A stretch of 64,000 nucleotides of DNA from the NCBI RefSeq assembly GCF_000376425.1, contig NZ_AQWL01000003.1:233215-297214 (forward strand), given 5' to 3'. The position numbers and the translations under genes were made by a program. The notes beneath the pieces were generated by a model, which saw only the letters and a list, made by a program, of their open reading frames with translations, was not told where the DNA came from and ran no database searches. The stretch is from Thiobacillus denitrificans DSM 12475 (GTDB lineage: Bacteria > Pseudomonadota > Gammaproteobacteria > Burkholderiales > Thiobacillaceae). Shown here piece by piece: positions 6,994 through 16,072 of the stretch. The first letter of the stretch is position 1; every line of letters starts with the position of its first letter.

Positions 6994-9844
6994 GATCCCT
7001 CTTCGATTTCGATTCAGCCTCCTCCAGCAAGGCCATTTGCTCCGCGTCGAAACGGGCGAACTGCTGTTGCCAGGCGGAGGGCTGCTCCACACGGAAAACC
7101 TGCACGGCGGTCACTTTGTACTCGGGGCAGTTGGTGGCCCAGTCCGAATTTTCGGTGGTCACCACGTTGGCCCCCGAACCGGGCCAGTGGAAGGTGGTGT
7201 AGACCACGCCGGGCTGCATGCGCTCACTGATCTTGGCGCGCAGCATGATTTCGCCAGCGCGGCTTTGCACGCCGACCGAGTCGCCGTCGCGGATGCCGCG
7301 GTCCTCCGCGTCCACCGGATGCACTTCCAGTACGTCCTCCGGATGCCAGATGACATTGGCGGTACGCCGGGACTGGGCGCCCACGTTGTACTGGGTCAGG
7401 ATGCGCCCGGTTGTCAGCAGCAGCGGGAAGCGGCGGTTGGCGCGCTCGTCCGTGGCCACGTATTCGGTGAGCATGAAGCGCCCCTTACCGCGTACGAACT
7501 CCTCTACGTGCATGGTGGGCGTGCCGGCCGGGTGGGCCTTGTCACATGGCCACTGGATGCTGCCCAGTTCGTCCAGCTTGGCGTAACTGACGCCCTGGAA
7601 GGTCGGCGTGAGACTGGCGATCTCGTCCATGATCTCGGACGGGTGCGTGTAGTGCATGGGATAGCCCAGGGCATTGGACAGCATCTGGGTCACTTCCCAG
7701 TCCGCATAAATCGCCAGCGGACGCATCACCTTGCGGATGCGTGAAATGCGCCGCTCCGAGTTGGTGAAGGTGCCGTCCTTTTCCAGGAAGGAAGCGCCAG
7801 GCAGGAAGACGTGGGCGAACTTGGCGGTCTCGTTCAGAAACAGGTCCTGCACCACCAGGCATTCGAGCGACTCCATGGCGGCGATAACGTGCTGGGTGTT
7901 GGGATCGGACTGGACGATGTCTTCACCCTGCACGTACAGGCCCTTGAAGCTGCCTGCGATGGCGGCATCGAACATGTTGGGAATGCGCAGGCCGGGCTCG
8001 GCGGACAGCGTCACCCCCCAGATGGATTCGAACAGCGTGCGCGTGGCGTCGTCGGCGACGTGGCGGTAACCAGGAAATTCATGCGGGAAGGAACCCATGT
8101 CGCAGGAACCCTGCACGTTGTTCTGTCCCCGCAGAGGATTCACGCCCACACCGGGCCGGCCGATGTTGCCGGTGGCCATGGCCAGATTGGCGATGCCCAT
8201 GACCATGGTCGAACCCTGGCTGTGCTCGGTGACGCCCAGGCCATAGTAGATGCTCGCATTGCCACCGGTGGCATACAGCCTGGCAGCAGCGCGCACCTCA
8301 TCCGCCGGCACGCCGGTGATCTCCGCGGTGGCTTCGGGACTGTGGCGGGGATCGGCGATGAAGGTGCGCCACTTGGCGAAAGCTTCCGGCTCGCAGCGTG
8401 CCGCCACGAAAGCCTCGTCCACCAGACCTTCGGCGACGACGACATGCGCCAGGGCATTGACCAGAGCCACGTTGGTGCCGGGCCGCAGCGGGAGGTGATG
8501 GGTGGCGCGGACGTGCGGGGTCTCCACCAGGTCGATGCTGCGAGGGTCGGCGATGATGATCTTGGCGCCCTGGCGCAGGCGCTGCTTCATCCGGGAGCCA
8601 AACACCGGATGGGCATCGGTGGGGTTGGCGCCGATCACCAGGATCACGTCGGCCTGCATCACCGAATCGAAATCCTGAGTGCCGGCGGATTCTCCCATAG
8701 TCTGCTTCAGGCCGTACCCGGTGGGGGAATGACACACGCGGGCGCAGGTGTCGACGTTGTTGACGCCGAAGGCTGCGCGGGTCAGCTTCTGGACCAGGTA
8801 GGTCTCCTCGTTGCTACAGCGCGAGGAGGTGATCGAGCCGATCGACTCGGCCCCGTATTCCCCCTGCAGGCGTCGGAATTCGCTCGCCGTGTAAGCAATG
8901 GCCTCTTCCCAGCTCACCTCACGCCACGCATCGCGGATCGAACTGCGGATCATCGGGGTGGTGATGCGGTCGGCGTGCGTGGCATAGCCCCAGGCGAAAC
9001 GGCCCTTGACGCAAGCGTGGCCGTGATTGGCGCCGCCATTGAGGTCCGGCACCATGCGGATCACCTTCTCGCCCTGCATCTCGGCATTGAGCGAGCAACC
9101 CACGCCGCAATAGGCACAGGTGGTGGTGATGCTGCGCTGCGGCTGGCCCTGCTCGATCACCGATTTCTCCAGCAACGACGCCGTCGGGCAGGCCGCCACG
9201 CAGGCACCGCAGGACACGCATTCGGAAGACAGGAAATCGTCGCCGCCCGCCGCCGCAATGCGCGATTCGAAGCCGCGCTCGGTGGTGGTCAGCGCGAACG
9301 TGCCCTGTATATCGGAACAGGCGCGCACGCAGCGCGAGCAGACGATGCACTTGGCAGGATCGTAGGTGAAATAGGGATTCGAGGTATCCGCCGTCTCAGC
9401 CAGGTGGTTGTCGCCTTCGGCGTAACGCACCTCGCGCAGGCCGACGCGGCCGGCCATGTCCTGCAATTCGCAGTTACCGTTGGCAGAACAGGTCAGGCAA
9501 TCGAGCGGATGGTCGGAAATATACAGTTCCATGACGCCGCGCCGCAGGCGGAACAGGGCATCGTTCTCCGTGGTTACTTCCATGCCCTCCTCCACCAGCG
9601 TGGTGCAGGAAGCGGGATAGCCGCGCCGGTCCTTCACCTGGACCACGCAGAGGCGACAGGAACCGAACGACTCCAGCTGTTCGGTCGCACACAGTTTGGG
9701 GATGTCGATTCCCGCCTCGGCGGCGGCATGCATGACCGAGGTTCCAGCCGGAACAGTGACGGGAACTCCGTCGATGGACAAAGTGACGCGCTGGGTGGAC
9801 GTACGTGCCGGTGTGCCCCGGTCGTGGTGGCAATGCAGGCTCAT
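6980..9844 (-). CDS. fdsA: NAD-dependent formate dehydrogenase alpha (catalytic) subunit
   Basis: The 954-residue protein oxidises formate to CO2 at a bis-MGD molybdenum centre. From the N-terminus: a NuoG-like [2Fe-2S] domain (C52, C63, C66, C80), a His/Cys [4Fe-4S] site (HPLDCLTCSANGNC near 112-125), two ferredoxin-like clusters (CIVCSRCVRAC and CVSCGACVAACP), then CAYCGVGC of the molybdopterin domain. The active-site Mo ligand is Cys in CARVCHSPTGYG, so no selenocysteine is used. The C-terminal MopB domain is complete (VYTTFHWPGSGAN). The ATG at 9842-9844 overlaps the fdsB stop (ATGA). Electrons go to FMN and NAD in FdsB. Typical sizes are 950-985 residues. Confidence 0.96.
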   Translation of the reverse strand: MSLHCHHDRGTPARTSTQRVTLSIDGVPVTVPAGTSVMHAAAEAGIDIPKLCATEQLESFGSCRLCVVQVKDRRGYPASCTTLVEEGMEVTTENDALFRLRRGVMELYISDHPLDCLTCSANGNCELQDMAGRVGLREVRYAEGDNHLAETADTSNPYFTYDPAKCIVCSRCVRACSDIQGTFALTTTERGFESRIAAAGGDDFLSSECVSCGACVAACPTASLLEKSVIEQGQPQRSITTTCAYCGVGCSLNAEMQGEKVIRMVPDLNGGANHGHACVKGRFAWGYATHADRITTPMIRSSIRDAWREVSWEEAIAYTASEFRRLQGEYGAESIGSITSSRCSNEETYLVQKLTRAAFGVNNVDTCARVCHSPTGYGLKQTMGESAGTQDFDSVMQADVILVIGANPTDAHPVFGSRMKQRLRQGAKIIIADPRSIDLVETPHVRATHHLPLRPGTNVALVNALAHVVVAEGLVDEAFVAARCEPEAFAKWRTFIADPRHSPEATAEITGVPADEVRAAARLYATGGNASIYYGLGVTEHSQGSTMVMGIANLAMATGNIGRPGVGVNPLRGQNNVQGSCDMGSFPHEFPGYRHVADDATRTLFESIWGVTLSAEPGLRIPNMFDAAIAGSFKGLYVQGEDIVQSDPNTQHVIAAMESLECLVVQDLFLNETAKFAHVFLPGASFLEKDGTFTNSERRISRIRKVMRPLAIYADWEVTQMLSNALGYPMHYTHPSEIMDEIASLTPTFQGVSYAKLDELGSIQWPCDKAHPAGTPTMHVEEFVRGKGRFMLTEYVATDERANRRFPLLLTTGRILTQYNVGAQSRRTANVIWHPEDVLEVHPVDAEDRGIRDGDSVGVQSRAGEIMLRAKISERMQPGVVYTTFHWPGSGANVVTTENSDWATNCPEYKVTAVQVFRVEQPSAWQQQFARFDAEQMALLEEAESKSKRDHAPV

Positions 9845-11403
9845 GCTGAGGCCTCCTTTCGCTTCGGCGCCAGGCCGAAATCTTCTGGGTAATGATCGAG
9901 TGCGGACAGAACCGGATACGGCGTCATGCCGCCCATGGCGCACAGCGATCCATCCAGCATGGTCTGGCAAAGATCGCGCAACAGCGCGTCATCATTGGAT
10001 TGCTGCGGGCGCGCGGCCATCATGCCATCCAGTAGTTCCACGCCGCGTACCGAACCGATGCGGCACGGCGTGCACTTGCCGCAGGATTCGATGGCGCAGA
10101 ATTCCATGGCGTAGCGGGCCATCTTGGCCATGTCGACGCTGTCGTCGAAGGCGACGATGCCGCCATGGCCAACCGTGGCGCCAACCGCAGTAAACGCCTC
10201 GTAATCCAGCGGCAGATCGAAGCGCGATTCGGGCAGATAGGCGCCGAGCGGACCGCCCACCTGCACGGCACGGATCGGCCGTCCGCTGGCGGAGCCGCCG
10301 CCGAAGTCGTAGAGCAGTTCGCGCAGGGTCATGCCGAAGGCGACTTCGACCAGGCCGGGATGCTTCAGGTTGCCGGCAAGCTGGAACGGCAGCGTGCCGC
10401 GCGAACGGCCGCTGCCGTGAGCCTTGTAGGCCTCGCCGCCCTGCGCCAGGATCCAGGGCACGCTGGCCAGCGTGATGACATTGTTGACCACCGTAGGCTG
10501 GCCGAACAGGCCCTGCAACGCGGGCAACGGCGGCTTGGCGCGCACCAGTCCGCGCTTGCCTTCGATACTTTCCAGCAACGAGGTTTCCTCGCCGCACACG
10601 TAGGCCCCTGCACCCTTGAAAAGATTCAGTTCGAAACGCCGCCCCGAGCCGAGCACATTGTCGCCCAGTACCCCTTCGCGCGTAGCGGTGATGATGGCTT
10701 CTTCCAGCACATCCCAGGCCTCCGGGTATTCCGAACGCAGGTAGATGTAGCCGGTATCCGCACCCACCGCCAGACCGGCGATGATCATGCCCTCGATCAG
10801 GCAATAGGGATCGCCCTCCATCAGCATGCGGTCCGAGAACGTGCCGGAATCCCCTTCGTCGGCATTGCAGACGATGTACTTCTGGTCACCGCTCGCATTC
10901 ATCACCGTGCGCCACTTGATCCCGGTGGGAAAGCCTGCGCCACCGCGGCCGCGCAGGCCACCCGTATCAACGGCGCCCACGATGTCTTCGGCCTTCATGG
11001 CGAGCGCACGTTCCAGCCCCTTGAGTCCGCCATGAGACCGATAGTCCTCCAGCGACAGGGGGTCGGTGACTCCCATGCGGGCAAAGGTAAGCCGGGTTTG
11101 ACGTTTCAGGTAGGGGATGTCTTCACTGGGGCCATGGCACAAGGCGTGCGTGCCGCCCTGCAGCCATCCGGCATCGAACAAACCGGCCACATCCTCCGGT
11201 CTGACGGGCCCATAGGCGACGCGCTGCCCGCCGGTCTCGATCTCGATCAGCGGCTCCAGCCAATACAATCCACGTGAGCCATTGCGCACGATCTCCACAG
11301 CCAGTCCTCGGCTCTGTGCCTCGTGCTCGATCGCACGCACCACGCGTTCCGCACCGACCGAAACGGCACTGGCATCGCGCGGGACAAAAATCCGTTGCGT
11401 CAT
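9841..11403 (-). CDS. fdsB: NAD-dependent formate dehydrogenase beta subunit (FMN, NAD site)
   Basis: FdsB is related to NuoF and takes electrons from FdsA to FMN and NAD. The 520-residue product has an N-terminal thioredoxin-like part, the NAD/FMN motif GLRGRGGAGFPTGIKW, YIVCNADEGDSGTFSDR for FMN, YICGEE-type sequence (AYVCGEETSLLESIEGKRG), and the C-terminal [4Fe-4S] ligands SCGKCTPCRIGSVRG. All family motifs look intact. ATGA overlaps join it to fdsG upstream and fdsA downstream, so the three enzyme subunits are translationally coupled. Confidence 0.96.
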   Translation of the reverse strand: MTQRIFVPRDASAVSVGAERVVRAIEHEAQSRGLAVEIVRNGSRGLYWLEPLIEIETGGQRVAYGPVRPEDVAGLFDAGWLQGGTHALCHGPSEDIPYLKRQTRLTFARMGVTDPLSLEDYRSHGGLKGLERALAMKAEDIVGAVDTGGLRGRGGAGFPTGIKWRTVMNASGDQKYIVCNADEGDSGTFSDRMLMEGDPYCLIEGMIIAGLAVGADTGYIYLRSEYPEAWDVLEEAIITATREGVLGDNVLGSGRRFELNLFKGAGAYVCGEETSLLESIEGKRGLVRAKPPLPALQGLFGQPTVVNNVITLASVPWILAQGGEAYKAHGSGRSRGTLPFQLAGNLKHPGLVEVAFGMTLRELLYDFGGGSASGRPIRAVQVGGPLGAYLPESRFDLPLDYEAFTAVGATVGHGGIVAFDDSVDMAKMARYAMEFCAIESCGKCTPCRIGSVRGVELLDGMMAARPQQSNDDALLRDLCQTMLDGSLCAMGGMTPYPVLSALDHYPEDFGLAPKRKEASA

Positions 11404-11825
11404 GTTCCCCGCCCTTCCGCAAGAATTGCGTCGAGGCGCTCAGTGCTGACCCGCCCATGAAGTTCGCCATCCAGCATCACGGCCGGTGAGCAGGCGCAGT
11501 TGCCAAGACAATAGACCGCTTCCAGCGTCACCTCGCCATCGGCCGTGGTGGCGCCAAACTCGACGCCAAGGCGTTCGCTGGCATGCATGGCCAAGGCATC
11601 CGCCCCCATGGCCTGGCACGATTCCGCGCGGCAGATGCGGAGACGCTGGCGACCAGGCGGCGTGCGATGGAAATCATGATAGAAGCCAATCACACCCACC
11701 ACTTCAGCGCGCGACATATTGTGGGTTCTTGCCAGATCGGCAATGGCATCGTCGGGGATATAACCGAGTTTTTCCTGCAGCTGGTGCAATGCAGGTAACA
11801 AGTCGGCTTGATTTGTACTGGACAT
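11400..11825 (-). CDS. fdsG: NAD-dependent formate dehydrogenase gamma subunit ([2Fe-2S] NuoE-like)
   Basis: The 141-residue NuoE-like protein carries one thioredoxin-fold [2Fe-2S] cluster. Its ligands are the Cys of CRAESCQAMG and those of VYCLGNCACSPA. It starts at ATG 11825 with AGAGGA upstream and is the first gene of the fdsGBACD-folK operon. The presence of the full soluble enzyme means the cell can draw NADH from formate, or possibly reduce CO2. Confidence 0.95.
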   Translation of the reverse strand: MSSTNQADLLPALHQLQEKLGYIPDDAIADLARTHNMSRAEVVGVIGFYHDFHRTPPGRQRLRICRAESCQAMGADALAMHASERLGVEFGATTADGEVTLEAVYCLGNCACSPAVMLDGELHGRVSTERLDAILAEGRGT

Positions 11826-12337
11826 AAATCCTCTGCAGCAATCAAGTAAACCATTGGGATGACGCTACATGAAGCAACTTACATACCAATCAATTCATCA
11901 AGCTGGCGGCAGGGATAATCCTATCCATAAACAACCACTTAAACCAATCGCAAACCCTACGATTCCAATCCGGAAAGTATCGGCATCGTGACAGAGTGTC
12001 ATGTTCGCACGGTCTGAAAACAGGGACAGGGACCGGGACAAACTGTCACCCCATCACGGCTCGCAATATCCACTTGCTTTACAGGGTAATTCAGCGGGTG
12101 ACATATCGTTCTTTCCAAGCGTTGGCCGGAGGAGGACTGGCGAAGCCGGAGCCCCCATTACGCTTTCCCAGCCTGCATCTCTTGATCGGTCAGGTCAGGG
12201 CGGGGGCGATTTCTGCTTGCTGGCGGATGAGGTGCGCATCGGCGTGAAGTGTGGCAAACGCTGCGAGACACAGACATCATCAACACATTCGCGAGCACGG
12301 CGCCGAGCTTCGCAAGCATTGCCGAAAAGCGCGGAAG
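11826..12337. other. Upstream region of the fds operon; boundary of the oxygenase island
   Basis: No gene is supported in these 512 bp, although frames open on the plus strand near 12001-12366. The minus strand leads into fdsG. A small inverted repeat GGATA-N4-TATCC (11913-11926) lies about 90 bp upstream of fdsG and could be an operator, perhaps for an FdsR-type LysR regulator; none is encoded here. GGGACAGGGACCGGGAC followed by AAACTGTCACCCC (12025-12055) looks like a degenerate REP-type element at the island edge. Confidence 0.45.
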
Positions 12338-13093
12338 CTATAAAACGCCCCATGTCCGCAGCATGAGCCCGGTGCCGACAAGAATGCACAATAAGCCTAC
12401 GCCGCCACGCAAGGATTGTGCGTTTATGGCATGTACGATCCGCGCGCCAAACACGACCCCAATGACTTCAAAGACCGTGCATATAGCCATGAACTTGTAA
12501 TTAATCGACCCATACTGCAGATTCCCTGCCGTACCCGAGATTGCCGCGAGGATCTGGATTACTTGGCTTGCCCCTATCGTGCTCAGGATAGGGAACCCCA
12601 GCAGGATCATGATAGGGACGGACAAAGCCGGCCCCCCCACCCCGGTGAGGCCCGAGCCAAAACCCACAACGGCGCCGATTCCAAACAACAGTACCTGCTG
12701 CAATCTGGGCCAGTCCTGCAGAATGGCCGATCTCGTCCGCTTATTGGTTAAAACAGTATAAATTCCCGAGAAAACAATAATTGACGCCAGGATCAAGGAG
12801 AGCCCTTGCGCATCGATTTTTGAATTGGCCCAGGCGCCGAAGAATCCGAATACTGCTGCCCCAATGCACAGCGGCACGGTAATGCTCCAGTTGATACTCC
12901 CATGGCGCTGGAATGAAAAGGCACCGATGACACCGGTAAAAATAAAGGTGAACAAGGCCGTGGCCATTGCCTCCTGGATTGTCAATCCGCCAAGGATATT
13001 GAGCGCCGGGATCAGAAGAATCCCCCCTATCCCCACAGCGCCGATAAGCATGCCAACGACCAGGGAAATGGCGAGCAACCAGACAATAGTCAT
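12338..13093 (-). CDS. TauE/SafE family anion exporter
   Basis: The 251-residue protein has about eight membrane helices. VVGMLIGAVGIGGILLIPAL near the N-terminus and VGFGSGLTGVGGPALSVPIM in the middle are the two inverted-repeat motifs of the TauE/SafE (DUF81) family, which exports sulfite, sulfoacetate or related organic anions. It is the last gene of the minus-strand oxygenase/ABC island, 284 bp after the amidohydrolase-like gene. If the oxygenase releases sulfite from a sulfonate, this exporter would remove it. The substrate itself cannot be read from the sequence. Confidence 0.88.
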   Translation of the reverse strand: MTIVWLLAISLVVGMLIGAVGIGGILLIPALNILGGLTIQEAMATALFTFIFTGVIGAFSFQRHGSINWSITVPLCIGAAVFGFFGAWANSKIDAQGLSLILASIIVFSGIYTVLTNKRTRSAILQDWPRLQQVLLFGIGAVVGFGSGLTGVGGPALSVPIMILLGFPILSTIGASQVIQILAAISGTAGNLQYGSINYKFMAICTVFEVIGVVFGARIVHAINAQSLRGGVGLLCILVGTGLMLRTWGVL

Positions 13094-13223
13094 CGATATG
13101 GCGACATCAGGAATAATGCAGCGGAGGCAGGAACTTCCATATGGCGGTGAAGACGCATGGCGATTGATTGATATCCCGGTTTTTCATGGTTTTTACAATC
13201 AAGCAGCCCACACTATTGGCTGT

Positions 13224-13276
13224 TCTTCCTCGGGTAGAAATCGGGCCGTCTATAAAGCTCGATCAGCCGAGGAAGA
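13224..13276 (-). repeat. Long-loop inverted repeat between amidohydrolase and exporter genes
   Basis: TCTTCCTCGG (13224-13233) and CCGAGGAAGA (13267-13276) are perfect 10-bp arms separated by 33 bp. It lies in the 284-bp gap downstream of the amidohydrolase-like gene and upstream of the TauE gene. It may be an mRNA stem that separates expression of the two, or an operator. No T-run follows, so it is not a classical terminator. Confidence 0.5.
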
Positions 13277-13377
13277 TCCGATGTCTTGCATCCCTGATAG
13301 TTATTTTCATCCAGATTAAAATTGATCAATAGAAATTGTCGTCTGAATCAATAACTACAGGGAGGCATCCTGCTGTG

Positions 13378-14232
13378 TCAGCTTTTGAGTTTAAGAACCC
13401 GTTTGGCATTCTTGTACAACACCTGATCGATAACGTCATCCTTGAATCCGAGGTTTCTGTAGTCTTCGAGTGATTGCCCCATCGCACGGAAGGGGTACGA
13501 ACTGCCGAACAAGAGTTGATCCTTCATGAAGCCGTTTGCGGCTTCGACATAAAGGCTTCCACCCGGCAGGAAAATGTACATATCCGGCACGAGGTGAACG
13601 TTCTCATAGCGGAAAGCGACTGCGATTACTTCGTTCACATAAGGATAGAATCCGTGATAGCAGACGATAGACAGGCCAGGGAATGCCTTTGCGATCCGGC
13701 CCACGGGTGCGGGGTCGGTAAGTTCGAGGCTGGGAGAAGTCGGCCCTGACATGAGGCAAACGGGAACGCCCAATTGATCACATGCGTCGTAGATCGGGTA
13801 TAGCAAAGGATTGTCGGCCTTCATGGGCGCACTGCCAAACCCGGGTTCCAGGTTGATGCCCTTCAATCCGAGTTTCTTGACGGCTCTTTCCACTTCGGCG
13901 ATCGAGCCTTTGACACCCAGCGCGAGAGGGTCCACCGAACCGATACCGATAAGTTCCTTGTGGCCTTTGGTTAATTCGCTGATCTCATCATTGGTATGCC
14001 GGATCCCCGGAATGTCACGGCCCACCACCACGGCTGCCGTTATGCCGGTTTCCCTGATTTCATCCACGAATCCTTCGACGTTTTTCGAACGTGTAAAATG
14101 CTCATCGTCTTTTGAGCCCACACGCCGGTTCAGCCATTTAACCACTTCATATTCATTTGTTCCCGGCGTTGCCCCATAAAAGTCATGCAGAAAGGAAGGC
14201 CTGCTGCGCATATCAATTACTTTTTTTTCCAT
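13378..14232 (-). CDS. Amidohydrolase_2 (ACMSD-like) family protein with altered metal site
   Basis: The 284-residue TIM-barrel protein resembles amidohydrolase_2 proteins such as aminocarboxymuconate-semialdehyde decarboxylase and resorcylate decarboxylase. VRRAVKKLGLKGINLEPGF-type sequence and YPIYDACDQLGVPVCLMSG are typical barrel strands, and SIVCYHGFYPYVNEV and LLFGSSYPFRAM correspond to the late metal/active-site strands. The N-terminal metal motif, normally DxHxH, is DMRSRPSF, and the terminal GSDxP is GSSYP. Canonical zinc binding is therefore doubtful and chemistry may differ. It lies in the oxygenase/ABC island, 74 bp after the last ATPase, so a role in turning over the oxygenase product or a scaffold role is possible. 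Confidence 0.8.
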   Translation of the reverse strand: MEKKVIDMRSRPSFLHDFYGATPGTNEYEVVKWLNRRVGSKDDEHFTRSKNVEGFVDEIRETGITAAVVVGRDIPGIRHTNDEISELTKGHKELIGIGSVDPLALGVKGSIAEVERAVKKLGLKGINLEPGFGSAPMKADNPLLYPIYDACDQLGVPVCLMSGPTSPSLELTDPAPVGRIAKAFPGLSIVCYHGFYPYVNEVIAVAFRYENVHLVPDMYIFLPGGSLYVEAANGFMKDQLLFGSSYPFRAMGQSLEDYRNLGFKDDVIDQVLYKNAKRVLKLKS

Positions 14233-14306
14233 TTTATCGTCTCCGGATATTTAAAAATTCGACCCAACATTCAAAAAAACAAATGACCACATGTAAAACA
14301 ATGATG

Positions 14307-15230
14307 TCATTCCGGTTTCTTACTACCGGCAGACCCGTTACCGCCTGACCGTTTTGAATAAGCTTCAACAAAGTCTGCCGCTGCCTTGCTTCCGCCACTG
14401 AACGATTTCATTGCTTCCTGGTGAAGGATGGCCAAGGCCTCCATCTTCACGGCAATCGCACGGTCATTGTCAAAAACAAAAGCCAGTCTTCTCGGCCGTG
14501 GCAAATCGACTTCGATAGCCGCACGGACCTGACCCGGAATATTCGACATGATCAGCAGGCGATCAGCCAGGAAAATTGCCTCGTCGATGTCGGTGGTAAC
14601 GAAAAAGTTCGTTCTATGCGACTCTTCATAGAGCCCTGAGTAGTATTCCCACATCAATTCCTTGGACATGCAATCCAGGCCACGAAACGGCTCATCGAGA
14701 ATCATGACATCGGGGTTATTGATCATCGCGCGGGCCAGTTCAGCCCGGCGCTGCATGCCGCCGGAGAGTTGCGGCGGATATTTTTCCCGGAAAGCGGACA
14801 AGCCCACCTTTTCAAGCAGGTATTCAGCCTGATCACGGTTTTGCTGTGTATTTTCGCTGCGTGCCTTGGGACCGTACATGATGTTGTCGTAGCTGGACAT
14901 CCACGGAAACAATGCCGATTCCTGGAACACAACCAGGCGGTCACGTCCCGGGCCGGTTATTCGCTTCCCGTCGATTTCGATCGTGCCGGATGAAGGCTTT
15001 TCAAAGCCGGCAAGAAGCCGTATCAAGGTGCTTTTACCGCAGCCCGATGGGCCGATCATCACCGTAAGCTTGTTGCGTTCGATGGTAAATGAGCAGTCCT
15101 TGAGTACTTCTTTAGCAAACTGCGCAGCACCATACGTTTTGCCGACATTGGTAACTTTTATTTCACCAACCTGCTTCGGATTCACGCTATTCGGCGTAGC
15201 AGTGGATTGATTCTGAGTAATAGTGTTCAT
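14307..15230 (-). CDS. NitT/TauT-type ABC importer ATPase A (switch His replaced by Thr)
   Basis: The cytosolic ATPase (307 residues from this start) is of the SsuB/TauB/NrtD family. It has Walker A GPSGCGKST (about 60-68), Q-loop VVFQESALFPW, signature LSGGM (155-159), Walker B VMILDEPF with the catalytic Glu, and D-loop GLD. The switch (H-loop) position reads FFVTTDIDEA, so the conserved His is Thr. ATPase B of the same operon keeps this His but has a broken signature. The first in-frame ATG (15239) overlaps the AAAGGA ribosome site, so the second, at 15230, is preferred. The C-terminal tail of about 80 residues is longer than in SsuB. It is the last gene of the ABC set. Confidence 0.9.
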   Translation of the reverse strand: MNTITQNQSTATPNSVNPKQVGEIKVTNVGKTYGAAQFAKEVLKDCSFTIERNKLTVMIGPSGCGKSTLIRLLAGFEKPSSGTIEIDGKRITGPGRDRLVVFQESALFPWMSSYDNIMYGPKARSENTQQNRDQAEYLLEKVGLSAFREKYPPQLSGGMQRRAELARAMINNPDVMILDEPFRGLDCMSKELMWEYYSGLYEESHRTNFFVTTDIDEAIFLADRLLIMSNIPGQVRAAIEVDLPRPRRLAFVFDNDRAIAVKMEALAILHQEAMKSFSGGSKAAADFVEAYSKRSGGNGSAGSKKPE

Positions 15231-15242
15231 ACGATTCATCCT

Positions 15243-16067
15243 TTACCGTTTTTTCAACCACGGGGTGAAGAAACTACCGAGCTTCCGCAAAAGCTCACTG
15301 CAGATAAATCCGGCAATGCCGATACTGATCATGCCTACAACAATTTGTTCGTATGATCCGCCGACATAGGAGTTCCAGATAAAAAAGCCAAGTCCCCCAC
15401 CGGAGCCAGTTTCACCGCCGCCGCCGCCCGAAATCATTTCCGCAGCGACCACCACCTCCCAGGTAATTCCCATGCCCACAGCGGATCCAACGACGATCGA
15501 TGGAAGCGTTGCGGGGAGAACGACTCGCCGGAAGACGTCCCATTGCGAGGACCCCATCGACTGAGCAGATTGGAAGAAGCGGACATCGATGGATTTCGCG
15601 CCGCCCACCACGTTGATCACGATGGTGTAAAAGGCTCCGAGAAAAGTAACGAATGCAATGGACAATTCCTGGGTTGGCCAGAAAATGATCGATGCCGGAA
15701 CCCAGGCCAGCGGCGGAATCGGACGCAAAATCTCAAAGGCAGGAAAAACGATGCCGTTGAACGTTTTGTTCACCGCCATGAACAAGCCCAGGGGGATTCC
15801 GATCAGCATGGCAGCAAAGAATCCCGCCAATACGCGGAGCGTGCTCAAATACCAGCTTTGCCAGTACCCTGGGTCGCCAAGCAATGCATACCACGCAACA
15901 AGAACGGCGGTCGGTGCCGGCACATGGCCGATCCACGGCGGGGTGAAACCAAACCATTCATTGGACCGCGAGCCCAACTCCCATAGCGCCAGAAACACGA
16001 AAATGGCAATGATGGCTCGCAGCTTGGAGCGACTAAACAATTCTTTTCTAAAACGTTTGATATTCAT
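15243..16067 (-). CDS. NitT/TauT-type ABC importer permease (second permease)
   Basis: It encodes a 274-residue inner-membrane permease of the SsuC/TauC/NrtB family with about six helices. ALWELGSRS follows the first helix start, and the EAA-type ATPase-coupling loop is SAQSMGSSQWDVFRRVVLPATLPS. A Gly-rich insertion (SGGGGGETGSGGG, about residues 217-229) lies before the last helices, where SsuC has a short SGLG-type turn. The ATG at 16065-16067 is five bases after the upstream ATPase stop. Unlike the partner permease encoded at 16936-18258, it has no fused N-terminal domain, so the transporter should be heterodimeric in its membrane part. Confidence 0.92.
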   Translation of the reverse strand: MNIKRFRKELFSRSKLRAIIAIFVFLALWELGSRSNEWFGFTPPWIGHVPAPTAVLVAWYALLGDPGYWQSWYLSTLRVLAGFFAAMLIGIPLGLFMAVNKTFNGIVFPAFEILRPIPPLAWVPASIIFWPTQELSIAFVTFLGAFYTIVINVVGGAKSIDVRFFQSAQSMGSSQWDVFRRVVLPATLPSIVVGSAVGMGITWEVVVAAEMISGGGGGETGSGGGLGFFIWNSYVGGSYEQIVVGMISIGIAGFICSELLRKLGSFFTPWLKKR

Positions 16068-16072
16068 GTCGT

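Noticed and set aside
8700-8780. Selenocysteine at the FdsA active site
   Set aside because: The catalytic position in CARVCHSP is an ordinary Cys codon and no in-frame TGA is present.
7811-9892. 693-residue open frame on the plus strand
   Set aside because: It lies opposite fdsA, which has complete motifs; the frame has no recognisable domain.
12001-12366. Plus-strand frame upstream of the fds operon
   Set aside because: No homology, no ribosome site, and the sequence looks like repeat debris.
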